From positions 62,001 through 126,000 of the forward strand of contig NZ_JAMZDX010000006.1 in assembly GCF_024172095.1 (NCBI RefSeq): DNA of 64,000 bases, written 5' to 3'. The translations under genes and the position numbers were made by a program. The stretch comes from Kitasatospora cinereorecta (GTDB taxonomy: Bacteria; Actinomycetota; Actinomycetes; Streptomycetales; Streptomycetaceae). The notes beneath the pieces were generated by a model. It saw only the letters and a program-made list of their open reading frames with translations, searched no databases and was not told the DNA's origin. Shown in pieces: positions 16,391-24,634 of the stretch. Each line of letters begins with the position of its first letter. Position 1 is the stretch's first letter.

Positions 16391-17548
16391 GTGCGCCGTA
16401 GCGTGTACACCGAGGACCACGAGGCGTTCCGGGAGACCATCCGGGACTTCATCGCCAAGGAGGTCGTGCCGGTCTACGAGAGCTGGGAGGCCGACGGCCA
16501 CCCGCCGCGCGACTTCTACCGCAAGCTCGGCGCCCTCGGCGTGTACGGCATCGAGGTGCCCGAGGAGTACGGCGGCGCGGGCGAGACCGGCTTCAAATAC
16601 CAGGCGGTGGTGGTCGAGGAGTGCGCCCGGGCGGGCGTCACCTTCGGCTCGTCCGGTGTGCACACCGGCCTGGTGCTGCCCTACCTGCTGGAGTACGCCA
16701 ACGAGGAGCAGAAGCAGCGCTGGCTGCCCGGCTTCGTCTCCGGCGACATCATGACGGCGATCGCGATGACCGAGCCCGGGGCGGGCTCCGACCTGGCCGG
16801 CATCACCACCACCGCCAAGCTCTCCGAGGACGGCACCCACTACGTCCTCAACGGCGCCAAGACCTTCATCACCGGCGGCGTGCTGGCCGACCTGGTGCTG
16901 GTGATCTGCCGCACCGCGCCGTACGACCCGGCCGACCGCCGCGCGGGCCTGTCCATCCTCTGTGTGGACACCGCCTCCGACGGCTACGCGGTCGGCCGCA
17001 AGCTGCAGAAGATCGGCCTGCGCACCTCGGACACCGCCGAACTCTCCTTCAGCGACGTCAAGGTGCCGGTGGAGAACCTGCTCGGCCAGGAGGGCCGGGC
17101 GTTCTCGTACCTGACCCACAACCTGGTCCAGGAGCGCCTGGCGATCGCGGTGGGCGCCTACGCGGCGGCCGCCGCCGCGGTGAACTTCGCGGTGAAGTAC
17201 GTGAAGGAGCGCAAGGTGTTCGGCCAGGCGGTGGCCGAGTTCCAGAACACCAAGTTCACCCTGGCCGACTGCCAGGCCCAGGTGCTGGCCCAGCAGGCGA
17301 TGGTGGACCAGTCCCTGGAGCTGTACCAGAGCGGCGGGCTGACCGTCGCCGACGCCGCCGCGCTGAAGCTGTTCTGCACCGAGTCGGCCTCCCAGGTGAT
17401 CGACAAGTGCCTCCAGCTGCACGGCGGTTACGGCTACATCCTGGAGTACCCGATCGCCCGCCTCTACACCGACAACCGGGTGTTCCGGATCTACGGCGGC
17501 ACCAGCGAGGTGATGAAGACCATCATCGCCAAGTCCCTCGGCCTGTAG
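16391..17548 (+). CDS. Acyl-CoA dehydrogenase
   Basis: A 385-residue flavoenzyme from GTG 16391, with GGAAGGGAG seven bases upstream. Domains run in the usual order: N-terminal helices, FAD-binding middle domain (TAIAMTEPGAGSDLAGI, then LNGAKTFITGG), and C-terminal helical domain with VKERKVFGQAVAEFQNTKF, LHGGYGYILEYPIARLYTD and RIYGGTSEVMK. The usual catalytic Glu of short/medium-chain enzymes lies in this last region. It oxidises an acyl-CoA to the 2-enoyl-CoA. It is followed after 146 bases by an acyl-CoA synthetase, so activation and first beta-oxidation step are paired under the divergent double TetR regulator. Confidence 0.9.
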   Translation: MRRSVYTEDHEAFRETIRDFIAKEVVPVYESWEADGHPPRDFYRKLGALGVYGIEVPEEYGGAGETGFKYQAVVVEECARAGVTFGSSGVHTGLVLPYLLEYANEEQKQRWLPGFVSGDIMTAIAMTEPGAGSDLAGITTTAKLSEDGTHYVLNGAKTFITGGVLADLVLVICRTAPYDPADRRAGLSILCVDTASDGYAVGRKLQKIGLRTSDTAELSFSDVKVPVENLLGQEGRAFSYLTHNLVQERLAIAVGAYAAAAAAVNFAVKYVKERKVFGQAVAEFQNTKFTLADCQAQVLAQQAMVDQSLELYQSGGLTVADAAALKLFCTESASQVIDKCLQLHGGYGYILEYPIARLYTDNRVFRIYGGTSEVMKTIIAKSLGL

Positions 17549-17694
17549 GGACGGCAGAACGCGCGACGGTCCGGCCCCCCACCGGCCGGGCCGCCGCGTC
17601 CCCCACCCGGCAGCGGGCCGGGCCCCCATCGGCCCGCTGCCGGAGCCGCCGCACGACCGCCGCCCGAGCCGAGCCGCCGCACCGAGGGACGCCC

Positions 17695-19380
17695 ATGACC
17701 ACCGCCGCGCACGCCCTGACCACCCGGGTCCAGTCCGAACTCCGCGCCCCGGGCGCCGCGTTCGAGGTCGAGCCGGGCGACCGGGGCCCGGTCTACGTCC
17801 ACGGCCCGCGCACCCTGCGCGAATTCCTGGACGCCACCCGCGCCCACGGCGAGCGGGTCTTCCTCGCCGCCGGTGCCACCCGCTGGACCTACGCCGCCCA
17901 CCACGCGGCCGCCGCCGCCCTCGCCCACCGCTACCTGCACCACTACGGCCTGCGGCCCGGCGACCGGGTGGCCGTCGCCATGCGCAACCTGCCCGAGTGG
18001 CAGATCGCGTTCTGGGCCGCCCAGACCGCCGGACTGGTCGCCGTCCCGCTGAACGGCTGGTGGCAGCGCGAGGAGTTGGCGTACGCGCTGGACGACTGCC
18101 GGCCCGGTCTGATCGTCGCCGACCGCGAACGGGCCGACCGGACGGCCGACTGGGCCGCCGCCCACGGCGTCCCGGTGCTGACCGTCGGGGTACCCGACGC
18201 GCCCGACCGCTTCGAGGACCTCCCGCTCACCGGCCTGGCCGCCCCCGCGGTGGAGATCTCCCCCGACGACGACGCCACCATCCTCTACACCTCGGGCACC
18301 ACCGGGCAGCCCAAGGGCGTGGTGGCCACCCACGCCGCCTGGTGCACGGCCGCCACGACCGCCCGCTACTTCGCCGCCACCACGCTGCTCTGTGCGGGCG
18401 GCGACCCGACCGCACCGCCGCCGCAGACCACGCTGCTGACCTTCCCGTTCTTCCACGTCGCCGCGTTCACCGCGCTCCTGCCGCTGATGGCGGGCGGCGG
18501 CACCGCCGTCCTGCTGCCCAAGTGGGACGCGGCCGCGGCGCTGCGCCTGATCGCCGAGCACCGGGTCACCACCTACGCGGGCGTGCCCACCACCGCGCTG
18601 GGCCTGCTGGCCGCCGCCGAGGCGGCCGGGGATGCGCTGCCCGACCTGCGCCTGATCGGCACCGGCGGCGCTGCCGCCCCGGCCGACCTGGCCCGCCGGA
18701 TCGACCGCGCCTTCGGCGGCCGGGTGGGGTCGCGCAACGGCTACGGCCTCACCGAGACCTGCGGCGGCGTGACCGCCAACGTCGGCCCGCGCCACCGCGA
18801 ACAGCCGGACTCGATCGGGCGCCCCGCCCCCGCCGTCGAGGTCCGCATCGCGGGCCCGGACGGCGAGCCGCTGCCGGACGGCGCGGTGGGCGAACTGCGG
18901 CTGCGCGGCCCGGCCCTGTTCCGCGGTTACCGCGGCAACCCGCAGGCCACCGCGGCGGCGCTCACCGACGACGGCTGGCTGCGCACCGGCGACCTGGCGT
19001 ACCTGCGCGACGGCGAGGTGTACGTGGTCGACCGGCTCAAGGACCTGGTGATCCGCGGCGGCGAGAACGTCTACTGCGGCGAGGTCGAGGGCGTGCTCAC
19101 CGACCACCCGGAGGTGGCGGACGCGGCCGTGCTCGGCGTCCCCCACCCGGAACTCGGCGAGGAGGTGGCCGCCGTGGTCGTCCTGCGACCCGGCTCGGGC
19201 CTGGACGCGGACGGCCTGCGGGCGCACGTCGCCCGCAGGCTGGCCGCGTTCAAGGTGCCGGCGCACGTCTCCTTCCGGACCGAGCCGCTGCCGCGGAACC
19301 CGACCGGGAAGCTCCTCAAGCGCGAACTGCGCGGGAGCCTCCGGCCGTTCGACGGGACGGAGGCCGGCGCGACCGGCTGA
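17695..19380 (+). CDS. AMP-forming acyl-CoA synthetase
   Basis: A 561-residue ANL-superfamily ligase from ATG 17695. The P-loop-like motif ILYTSGTTGQPKGV is at residues 197-210, the A5 motif is NGYGLTETCGG, the A7 motif is DGWLRTGDLAYL, and A8 is DRLKDLVIRGGENVYCGEVE. The catalytic Lys of A10 lies in PTGKLLKREL. It activates a carboxylic (fatty or aromatic) acid as an acyl-AMP and transfers it to CoA. It probably belongs to the same transcription unit as the acyl-CoA dehydrogenase, feeding that enzyme. Confidence 0.9.
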   Translation: MTTAAHALTTRVQSELRAPGAAFEVEPGDRGPVYVHGPRTLREFLDATRAHGERVFLAAGATRWTYAAHHAAAAALAHRYLHHYGLRPGDRVAVAMRNLPEWQIAFWAAQTAGLVAVPLNGWWQREELAYALDDCRPGLIVADRERADRTADWAAAHGVPVLTVGVPDAPDRFEDLPLTGLAAPAVEISPDDDATILYTSGTTGQPKGVVATHAAWCTAATTARYFAATTLLCAGGDPTAPPPQTTLLTFPFFHVAAFTALLPLMAGGGTAVLLPKWDAAAALRLIAEHRVTTYAGVPTTALGLLAAAEAAGDALPDLRLIGTGGAAAPADLARRIDRAFGGRVGSRNGYGLTETCGGVTANVGPRHREQPDSIGRPAPAVEVRIAGPDGEPLPDGAVGELRLRGPALFRGYRGNPQATAAALTDDGWLRTGDLAYLRDGEVYVVDRLKDLVIRGGENVYCGEVEGVLTDHPEVADAAVLGVPHPELGEEVAAVVVLRPGSGLDADGLRAHVARRLAAFKVPAHVSFRTEPLPRNPTGKLLKRELRGSLRPFDGTEAGATG

Positions 19381-19384
19381 GTGG

Positions 19385-19663
19385 TCAGTTGGCCGAGACC
19401 TGGCCCTCGTTGCGCCACGCCTCCAGGCCGGCCAGCGAGGCCGCCCGGGCCTGGTTGATGGCGCGCTGCGCCAGCTCGGTGGGCGGGGTGTCCATCTGTC
19501 GCACCCATGACCGGCCGGCCGAGGCCAGGGCCCCGAACACCATGACGGTGCCGGTCATGCCCATGATCGCGCCGACACCGGTGAGAACCGCACCCATGGC
19601 CAGCATGGGACGGTTGACCTGGAACCCGGAGAACCCTGCGGTGAATTTCTGAATGGTCGCCAT
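19385..19663 (-). CDS. Small hypothetical membrane protein (92 aa)
   Basis: A 92-residue protein starting MATIQKFTAGFSGFQVNRPM with a Gly/Met-rich hydrophobic segment of about 30 residues (LAMGAVLTGVGAIMGMTGTV) followed by an amphipathic, charged C-terminus. The long hydrophobic stretch suggests one membrane hairpin. The gene is convergent with the acyl-CoA synthetase gene, four bases away. Function unknown. Confidence 0.65.
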   Translation of the reverse strand: MATIQKFTAGFSGFQVNRPMLAMGAVLTGVGAIMGMTGTVMVFGALASAGRSWVRQMDTPPTELAQRAINQARAASLAGLEAWRNEGQVSAN

Positions 19664-19812
19664 GGATCCACGATCGGCCCGCTCCGTCCGGCCCGCACCT
19701 CGGGCGGCGACGCGCTAACCCGTGCGCGTGGTCCAGCGCGCGGAACGGGCCGCCGCCCGCCTAGGGTCGCGGCGGGGGCTCCCACCTGCCCGGCCCGACC
19801 GAGGAGACCGCG

Positions 19813-20145
19813 ATGACCGAGCCGACCCGCATCAGCCTCGACGCGCTCGCCGACGAGCACGCCGCCAAGGCGGCCGACAGCCCGCACGGGCGCAGCGCCC
19901 ACCTGCTGCTGCACGACGGCGTCCTGCGGCAGACCGTGATCGCGCTCACCGCAGGCTCCTCGCTGGACGAGCACAACGCCCCGGTCGCCGCCAGTCTCCT
20001 GGTGCTCCGCGGCCGGGTCTCGCTCACCGTCGCGGGCAAGCGCCAGGAGGTCGCCGCCGGCGAGCTGCACACCATCCCGCAGGACCGCCACGGCCTGCTC
20101 GCCCACGTCGACTCGGTGGTGCTGCTCACCGCGGTGACCAACTAG
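19813..20145 (+). CDS. Small cupin-domain protein
   Basis: A 110-residue single cupin from ATG 19813 with GAGGAGA upstream. The conserved beta-barrel pattern is visible in LTAGSSLDEHNAPVAASLLV and LRGRVSLTVAGKRQEVAAGE / LHTIPQDRHGL. Only two of the usual metal-binding His positions are evident (DEH..., and the IPQDRH segment). Its last four bases (CTAG) are shared with the stop codon of the convergent TetR gene. A sensor or small-molecule-binding role is possible but not shown. Confidence 0.75.
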   Translation: MTEPTRISLDALADEHAAKAADSPHGRSAHLLLHDGVLRQTVIALTAGSSLDEHNAPVAASLLVLRGRVSLTVAGKRQEVAAGELHTIPQDRHGLLAHVDSVVLLTAVTN

Positions 20146-20723
20146 TCCCGCTCGTTGAGGGCGGCGGCGATCCGGGTCAGTCCGGCCAGGTAGTCGGCGC
20201 CGGTCGGGGCCTGGGCGGGGTCGATCAGCCACTGGCCGGCCAGGCCGAGCAGCAGGGACTGGTAGAAGGTGCCCTTGGCGAGCTCCTCCGGGGTGTCCTC
20301 CAGCTCGGTCCGGCCCTGGAAGAGCATGGCGAGCCCGAGCCGCCCCATCTTCTGCACCTCCGCGAGGCGCTGCCCCAGCTCCGGCAGGTGCTCGATCTGC
20401 GAGACCACCTCGAACTGCATCGCCCACAGCCCGCGGTGCTCCGCGAAGCTGGCCGCCACCGCGTCCCACGCCCGGACGAACCGCTGCTGCGGGTCGGCGA
20501 CGCCCGCGGCCTCCGCCAGTGCCCGGCGGATCGAGTCGCCCCACTCCCCCACCGCCTCGATCAGCGCCTGCATGAGCAGCGCGTCCTTCGAGCCGTAGTG
20601 GTAGCCGATCGCGGCCAGGCTGACGCCCGCGCCGGAGGCGATGTCCCGGGCGGTGGTGCGCCCGTAGCCCTTCTCGTACACGCAGCGCTTGGCGCTGGCC
20701 AGCAGATCCTCGCGATTTCCCAT
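20142..20723 (-). CDS. TetR/AcrR regulator of the adjacent MFS exporter
   Basis: A 193-residue regulator from ATG 20723 (MGNREDLLAS), with a possible longer form from 20753. The HTH is NREDLLASAKRCVYEKGYGR / TTARDIASGAGVSLAAIGYH, ending in the typical YHYGSKDALL. It is divergent from a DHA2-type efflux pump 98 bases away, the classic QacR/TetR layout, so it most likely represses that pump and is released by its substrate. Confidence 0.85.
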   Translation of the reverse strand: MGNREDLLASAKRCVYEKGYGRTTARDIASGAGVSLAAIGYHYGSKDALLMQALIEAVGEWGDSIRRALAEAAGVADPQQRFVRAWDAVAASFAEHRGLWAMQFEVVSQIEHLPELGQRLAEVQKMGRLGLAMLFQGRTELEDTPEELAKGTFYQSLLLGLAGQWLIDPAQAPTGADYLAGLTRIAAALNERD

Positions 20724-20749
20724 GGGAGCGATGCTACGCGGGGACATGG

Positions 20750-20783
20750 ACAAACGTATCGCACAATCGAGTGAGACGCTTGT
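20750..20783. promoter_or_regulatory. Candidate TetR operator in the MFS promoter
   Basis: ACAAACGT (20750-20757) and ACGCTTGT (20776-20783) form an imperfect inverted repeat (7 of 8 positions) around an 18-bp spacer, between the divergent TetR and MFS genes. The placement suits a repressor site for both genes. Confidence 0.4.
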
Positions 20784-20821
20784 ACTAGACAGCCGTGTGA
20801 CACATCCGTACAGTCATCCCC

Positions 20822-22396
20822 ATGACCGCAACCAACGGCCTCGCCGGCCGACGCGAGTGGGCGGGTCTCGCCGTCCTGCTGCTGCCGACCCTCGTCCTCG
20901 CCATGGACATGGGCGTGCTCTTCTTCGCCGTCCCCTTCATCGCCACCGACCTGCACCCCAGCGGCACCCAGCAGCTGTGGATCATGGACATGTACTCCTT
21001 CCTGCTGGCCGGACTGCTCATCCCGATGGGCGCCCTGGGCGACCGGATCGGGCGCCGCAAGCTGCTGGTGGTGGGCAGCGCCGGGTTCGCCGCCGCCTCG
21101 CTGGTCGCCGCCTACGCGGACGGGGCCGGCCGGCTGATCGCCGTCCGCGGGCTGCTCGGCGTCTTCGCGGCGGTGTTCGGCCCGTCCACGCTGGCGCTGG
21201 TCCGCACCACCTTCCGCGACCCGGGGCAGCGCCGGGCCGCGATCGGCGCCTGGAGCGCCGTGATGATGGCCGGCGCCACCCTCGGCCCGGTGGTCGGCGG
21301 CCTGCTGCTCGACCACTTCTGGTGGGGCTCGGTCTTCCTGGTCGCCGTCCCGGCCATGCTGGTGGTGGTCGTCGCGGCCCCGCTGCTGCTGCCCGAGCAG
21401 CGCACCGAGCGGCGCGGCGGACGGTTCGACCTGCCCGGCGCGGCGCTCTCCATGGCCACCGTGCTGCCCGTCGTGTACGGCATCAAGACCCTCGCGGTGG
21501 ACGGCTGGCACCCGCTGCCCGCCCTGGTGCTGGCGGCCGGCCTGCTGATCGGCGCCCTGCTGGTGGTCCGGCTGCGGACCGCCGCCGACCCGCTGATCGA
21601 CCTCGGCCTGTTCCGGATCCGCACCTTCAGCGGGGCGATCACCGTCAACACCATCGCGATGTTCGCGATGATGGGCTTCACCCTCTTCACCTCGCAGTAC
21701 CTGCAGCTGGTCAAGGGCCTCAGCCCGCTCGCCGCCTCGCTGTGGGCGCTGCTGCCGAGCCTCGGGGTCGGCGCCGCCGTCGGCACCTTCGGCGCGCTGG
21801 CCGGACGGGTCCGCCCCGCGACCCTGCTCACCACCGGCTTCCTGCTCAGCGCGGCCGGGTTCGTGCTGATGACCGCGGTCGGCAAGGACAGCCCGATGGC
21901 GGTGGTCCTGGTCGCCGCCGGGGTGATCGCCGCCGGATCGGTCGGCACCATCACCATCACCGCCGACATGGTGGTCTCCGCCGCCCCCGCCGAGCGGGCC
22001 GGCGCGGCCGGCGCCACCTCGGAGACCGCCCAGGAGCTGGGCAGCTCGCTCGGCATCGCGATCCTCGGCGCCGCCGGCGCCGCGGTCTACCGGGGCCGGC
22101 TGGACGGCGCCCTGCCCGGCGGGCTGACCGGCGACGCCGCCGGCGCCGCCAAGGACACCCTCGGCGGGGCGGTCACCGTCGCCGCCCACCTGCCGGGCGA
22201 CGCCGGCCGGCAGCTGCTCTCCGCCGCCCGGATCGCCTTCACCGACGGCATGCACGTGGCCGCCGTGGTCGGCGTGGTCTTCATGGCGGGCGCGGCGCTG
22301 GCGGCCCACCGCCTGATGCGACACCTGCCGGTGGCCGTACCCGCCACCGCCCCCGCCGCCGAGGACGACCGCACCGCCGTCCCCGCCGCCGCCTGA
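20822..22396 (+). CDS. MFS drug exporter, DHA2 (EmrB/QacA) family
   Basis: A 524-residue protein with about 14 hydrophobic helices, the DHA2 count. Motif A (GALGDRIGRRKLLVVG) follows helix 2, and motif C-like sequence (AVMMAGATLGPVVGGLLLDH) lies in helix 5. 'DMYSFLLAGLLIPMGALGDR' is the normal helix 2 region. It should export a hydrophobic cation or antibiotic by proton antiport and is regulated by the divergent TetR gene. Confidence 0.9.
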   Translation: MTATNGLAGRREWAGLAVLLLPTLVLAMDMGVLFFAVPFIATDLHPSGTQQLWIMDMYSFLLAGLLIPMGALGDRIGRRKLLVVGSAGFAAASLVAAYADGAGRLIAVRGLLGVFAAVFGPSTLALVRTTFRDPGQRRAAIGAWSAVMMAGATLGPVVGGLLLDHFWWGSVFLVAVPAMLVVVVAAPLLLPEQRTERRGGRFDLPGAALSMATVLPVVYGIKTLAVDGWHPLPALVLAAGLLIGALLVVRLRTAADPLIDLGLFRIRTFSGAITVNTIAMFAMMGFTLFTSQYLQLVKGLSPLAASLWALLPSLGVGAAVGTFGALAGRVRPATLLTTGFLLSAAGFVLMTAVGKDSPMAVVLVAAGVIAAGSVGTITITADMVVSAAPAERAGAAGATSETAQELGSSLGIAILGAAGAAVYRGRLDGALPGGLTGDAAGAAKDTLGGAVTVAAHLPGDAGRQLLSAARIAFTDGMHVAAVVGVVFMAGAALAAHRLMRHLPVAVPATAPAAEDDRTAVPAAA

Positions 22397-22716
22397 CCCC
22401 ACCAGCCCGCCCACCGCGCAGGTCACCGCAGCCCCGGCCGACACCCGTCGCCGGGGCTGCGCGCTGCCCGCCCGGCTCCGCCGGTGACGCCACCGCCACT
22501 GGCACCGGCCGCGCCGCCCCGACTGCCCGACGCCGCCCCCGACGGAGCTCCGCTCGGCGCGCAGCCCGTCCGCACCACCCGCCCCGAGGGCAGCACCGAT
22601 CGGCCCGGAGCTGCGCCGACCCACCGGAATCCGACACCGGCACTCCGTCTGGGACGGCGGTCACGGCGGCAGGTTCCGTGGTGCGGGGGCCGGTGGCGAC
22701 GCCTAGGGTCGCTGTC
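22397..22716. other. Noncoding gap with a terminator
   Basis: 320 bases between the MFS and DUF202 genes. It holds the hairpin at 22428-22460 and otherwise GC-rich DNA in which I find no supportable gene. A TAGGGT hexamer at 22704-22709, just before the next start codon, could be a -10 element for a short-leader transcript. Confidence 0.5.
22428..22460 (+). terminator. Intrinsic terminator of the MFS gene
   Basis: GCAGCCCCGGC (22428-22438) pairs perfectly with GCCGGGGCTGC (22450-22460) around an 11-nt loop, 32 bases beyond the MFS stop codon. Confidence 0.8.
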
Positions 22717-23076
22717 ATGGCGGAGCGTGATGGCCGAGGGGACGAGGAGGAGCTCGACTACCGGTTCTCGCTGGCCAACGAGCGCACCTTCCTGGCGTGG
22801 ATCAGGACCGCCCTCGCGCTGCTGGCCGGCTCCATCGCGCTGGACCAGCTGACCCCGGAGCTGGCACCCGCGCCGGTGCGGACGGCGCTGTCGGTGGTGC
22901 TGGCGCTGGGCGGGGCGGGCCTGGGGGCGGCGTCGTACCGGCGGTGGCTGCGGGTGGAGCGGGCGATGCGCTCCGGCGAGGCGATGCCGTACACCCGGAT
23001 CATGCTGGTGCTGACGGTGTGCGTGGCGGTGGCGGCGGTGGTGTTCTCGGTGCTGATCATCGGCTGGGCGCGGTGA
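22717..23076 (+). CDS. DUF202 (YidH-like) membrane protein
   Basis: A 119-residue protein from ATG 22717. It matches DUF202: an N-terminal FSLANERTFLAWIRTALALL segment followed by three membrane helices (about residues 27-45, 55-75 and 95-117). The function of the family is unknown. Its TGA (23074-23076) overlaps the GTG start of a second DUF202 gene, giving a tandem pair. Confidence 0.85.
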   Translation: MAERDGRGDEEELDYRFSLANERTFLAWIRTALALLAGSIALDQLTPELAPAPVRTALSVVLALGGAGLGAASYRRWLRVERAMRSGEAMPYTRIMLVLTVCVAVAAVVFSVLIIGWAR

Positions 23077-23399
23077 CGGGCGGCCGCCGCCGGGATCCCG
23101 GCCTGCAGCCGGAGCGGACGTTGCTGGCGTGGAGCCGGACGGCGCTGCTGCTGGCGGTGAACGCGCTGCTGATCCTGCGCAGCGGCCTGCTCGGGCAGCA
23201 GCCGGGCCTGGCCGCGCTGGGCGGGGTGCTGGCGGGTGCGGCGGCGTGGTTCCACTGGTACGGGACGTGGCGGCGGCGCCGGCAGCTTGGACGTCCGTCG
23301 GTGGTCGGCCACGGCCCGGTGCGGGCGATGGCGCTGGTGGTGCTGCTGGTCGCGGCGGGGAGCGCGTGGGCGGTGCTGCTCGGCCCGTCGCCCCGCTGA
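23073..23399 (+). CDS. Second DUF202 membrane protein
   Basis: A 108-residue protein from GTG 23073, overlapping the previous gene by 4 bases. It begins with the same family signature (LQPERTLLAWSRTALLLAVN) and has three hydrophobic helices. It is shorter than the first copy and differs in sequence, so the pair is an old duplication and may form a hetero-oligomer. The 201 bases behind it hold no gene I can support. Confidence 0.8.
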   Translation: MTGGRRRDPGLQPERTLLAWSRTALLLAVNALLILRSGLLGQQPGLAALGGVLAGAAAWFHWYGTWRRRRQLGRPSVVGHGPVRAMALVVLLVAAGSAWAVLLGPSPR

Positions 23400-23600
23400 C
23401 CCGGTCGCCGGCCCCACCGAACCAGCCGAATGGTCCAGACCACATGGCGAGGATCGCCGGTATTTCCCCAGCTGTTTGCCGGCGGGTGTGTACGTTCACC
23501 GATAAGGCCAGGCATACTGGCCAAGGTCGGGCTCCTTCGCCCGGCAGGCACGCACGACGTACCCACGACGAGAACTCCGCGAAAGGACCGGTGGTCAGGG

Positions 23601-23873
23601 ATGTTCCGTAACGGTTTTGAGCCCTGGCACCTCATCATTGTGGTGGCAGTGCTCGTCCTCCTCTTCGGCTCCAAGAAGCTGCCCGAGATGGCCCGCGGGC
23701 TGGGCAAGTCGATGCGCATCCTGAAGGCCGAGACCAAGGCCCTGCGCGAGGACGACGCCCCCGCCGACGCCCAGGCCGGCACCGCGCAGTCCACCGAGCA
23801 GCCCCGTCAGGCGGTCGAGCCGACCGTCGTGACGAAGGCCACCGAGGCGCCGAAGCCGACCACCACGGCCTGA
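23601..23873 (+). CDS. tatA: TatA/TatE family Sec-independent translocase subunit
   Basis: A 90-residue protein from ATG 23601. It has the TatA layout: a short N-terminal hydrophobic helix (WHLIIVVAVLVLLFG), the FGSKKLPE hinge, an amphipathic helix (MARGLGKSMRILKAETKALR) and an acidic, Thr/Pro-rich disordered tail. It forms the pore component of the twin-arginine pathway. It stands alone rather than beside tatC, so it may be a second TatA paralogue. A strong terminator follows. Confidence 0.85.
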   Translation: MFRNGFEPWHLIIVVAVLVLLFGSKKLPEMARGLGKSMRILKAETKALREDDAPADAQAGTAQSTEQPRQAVEPTVVTKATEAPKPTTTA

Positions 23874-23888
23874 CCGCGGATTTTCCGG

Positions 23889-23922
23889 AGCCGCCGGTCC
23901 GTCAGTTGACGGGCCGGCGGCT
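23889..23922 (+). terminator. Intrinsic terminator of tatA
   Basis: AGCCGCCGGTCCGTCA (23889-23904) pairs with TGACGGGCCGGCGGCT (23907-23922), a 16-bp stem with a single G-T position and a 2-nt loop, followed by TTTG. Confidence 0.85.
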
Positions 23923-24010
23923 TTGTCGCTCCCCCGCCACGGTCGGGTGGCCGCCGGTTCCACCCTGGCGTCTCCTGGTAGGCACCTGACCGCCGACCCC
24001 GGAGGCGCGG

Positions 24011-24094
24011 ATGTCCGATCCTGCCGAAGCCGCAGGCGGCGACGAGATCGGCGACCTCCGCCGACGGATCGCCGGACTGGAGCCCGCGCCGTGA
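24011..24094 (+). CDS. 27-codon leader ORF overlapping the K+ channel start
   Basis: ATG 24011 follows a perfect GGAGG with five-base spacing and opens a 27-residue frame (MSDPAEAAGGDEIGDLRRRI, then AGLEPAP). Its TGA overlaps the GTG start of the channel gene (GTGA at 24091-24094). It could be a translationally coupling leader or the relic N-terminus of a lost gene; the 'LRRRIAGLE' segment looks like the start of a coiled coil. Confidence 0.5.
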   Translation: MSDPAEAAGGDEIGDLRRRIAGLEPAP

Positions 24095-24624
24095 AGCTCC
24101 TCACCACGAAGCGCCGGGCCGGCGATCCGCTGAAGGCCGTGGTGATGCTGGCCGTGCCGCTCGGGGTCATCCTGGCCTGGTTCCTGATCCCGCTGGGCTA
24201 CTTCGGGCCGGAGCACCCCCTGGTCAGCTGGATGGTGTTCATCATCGCGCTGGCGCTGCTGGCGATCGGCCTGCTGCGGGCGATCCAGCGGGAGCTGCTC
24301 GACCTGCCCGGCAGGCCGGCGCTGACCATCGTGCTGCTGCTCAGCTGCGCGCTGGTGCTGTTCGCCACCTGCTACCTGGGGATGGCCAGGAACCCCAACG
24401 AGTTCCCCGGCCTGACCACCAAGGTCGACTCGCTGTACTTCACGGTGATCACCATGTCCACCGTCGGGTACGGCGACATCCACCCGGTCGGGCAGGCCGC
24501 CCGGGTGGTGGTGATGCTGCAGATCCTCTACACCCTGGTCTTCCTGACCGCGGGCGGCGCCGCCCTCTCCCGCCGGCTGCGCGTGCAGGTCGAGAAGCGC
24601 GGCACCGAACGCCACCGGCACTGA
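24091..24624 (+). CDS. Two-pore-domain-type potassium channel
   Basis: A 177-residue membrane protein from GTG 24091, coupled to the small upstream ORF. It has two N-terminal helices (AVVMLAVPLGVILAWFLIPL and MVFIIALALLAIGLL), then a third helix, the pore loop with the selectivity filter FTVITMSTVGYGDIHP, and a final helix (VVVMLQILYTLVFLTAGGAA). The TVGYGD signature marks K+ selectivity. There is no RCK domain. It is convergent with the kinase gene, ten bases away. Confidence 0.9.
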   Translation: MKLLTTKRRAGDPLKAVVMLAVPLGVILAWFLIPLGYFGPEHPLVSWMVFIIALALLAIGLLRAIQRELLDLPGRPALTIVLLLSCALVLFATCYLGMARNPNEFPGLTTKVDSLYFTVITMSTVGYGDIHPVGQAARVVVMLQILYTLVFLTAGGAALSRRLRVQVEKRGTERHRH

Positions 24625-24634
24625 GCCGGGGCCG

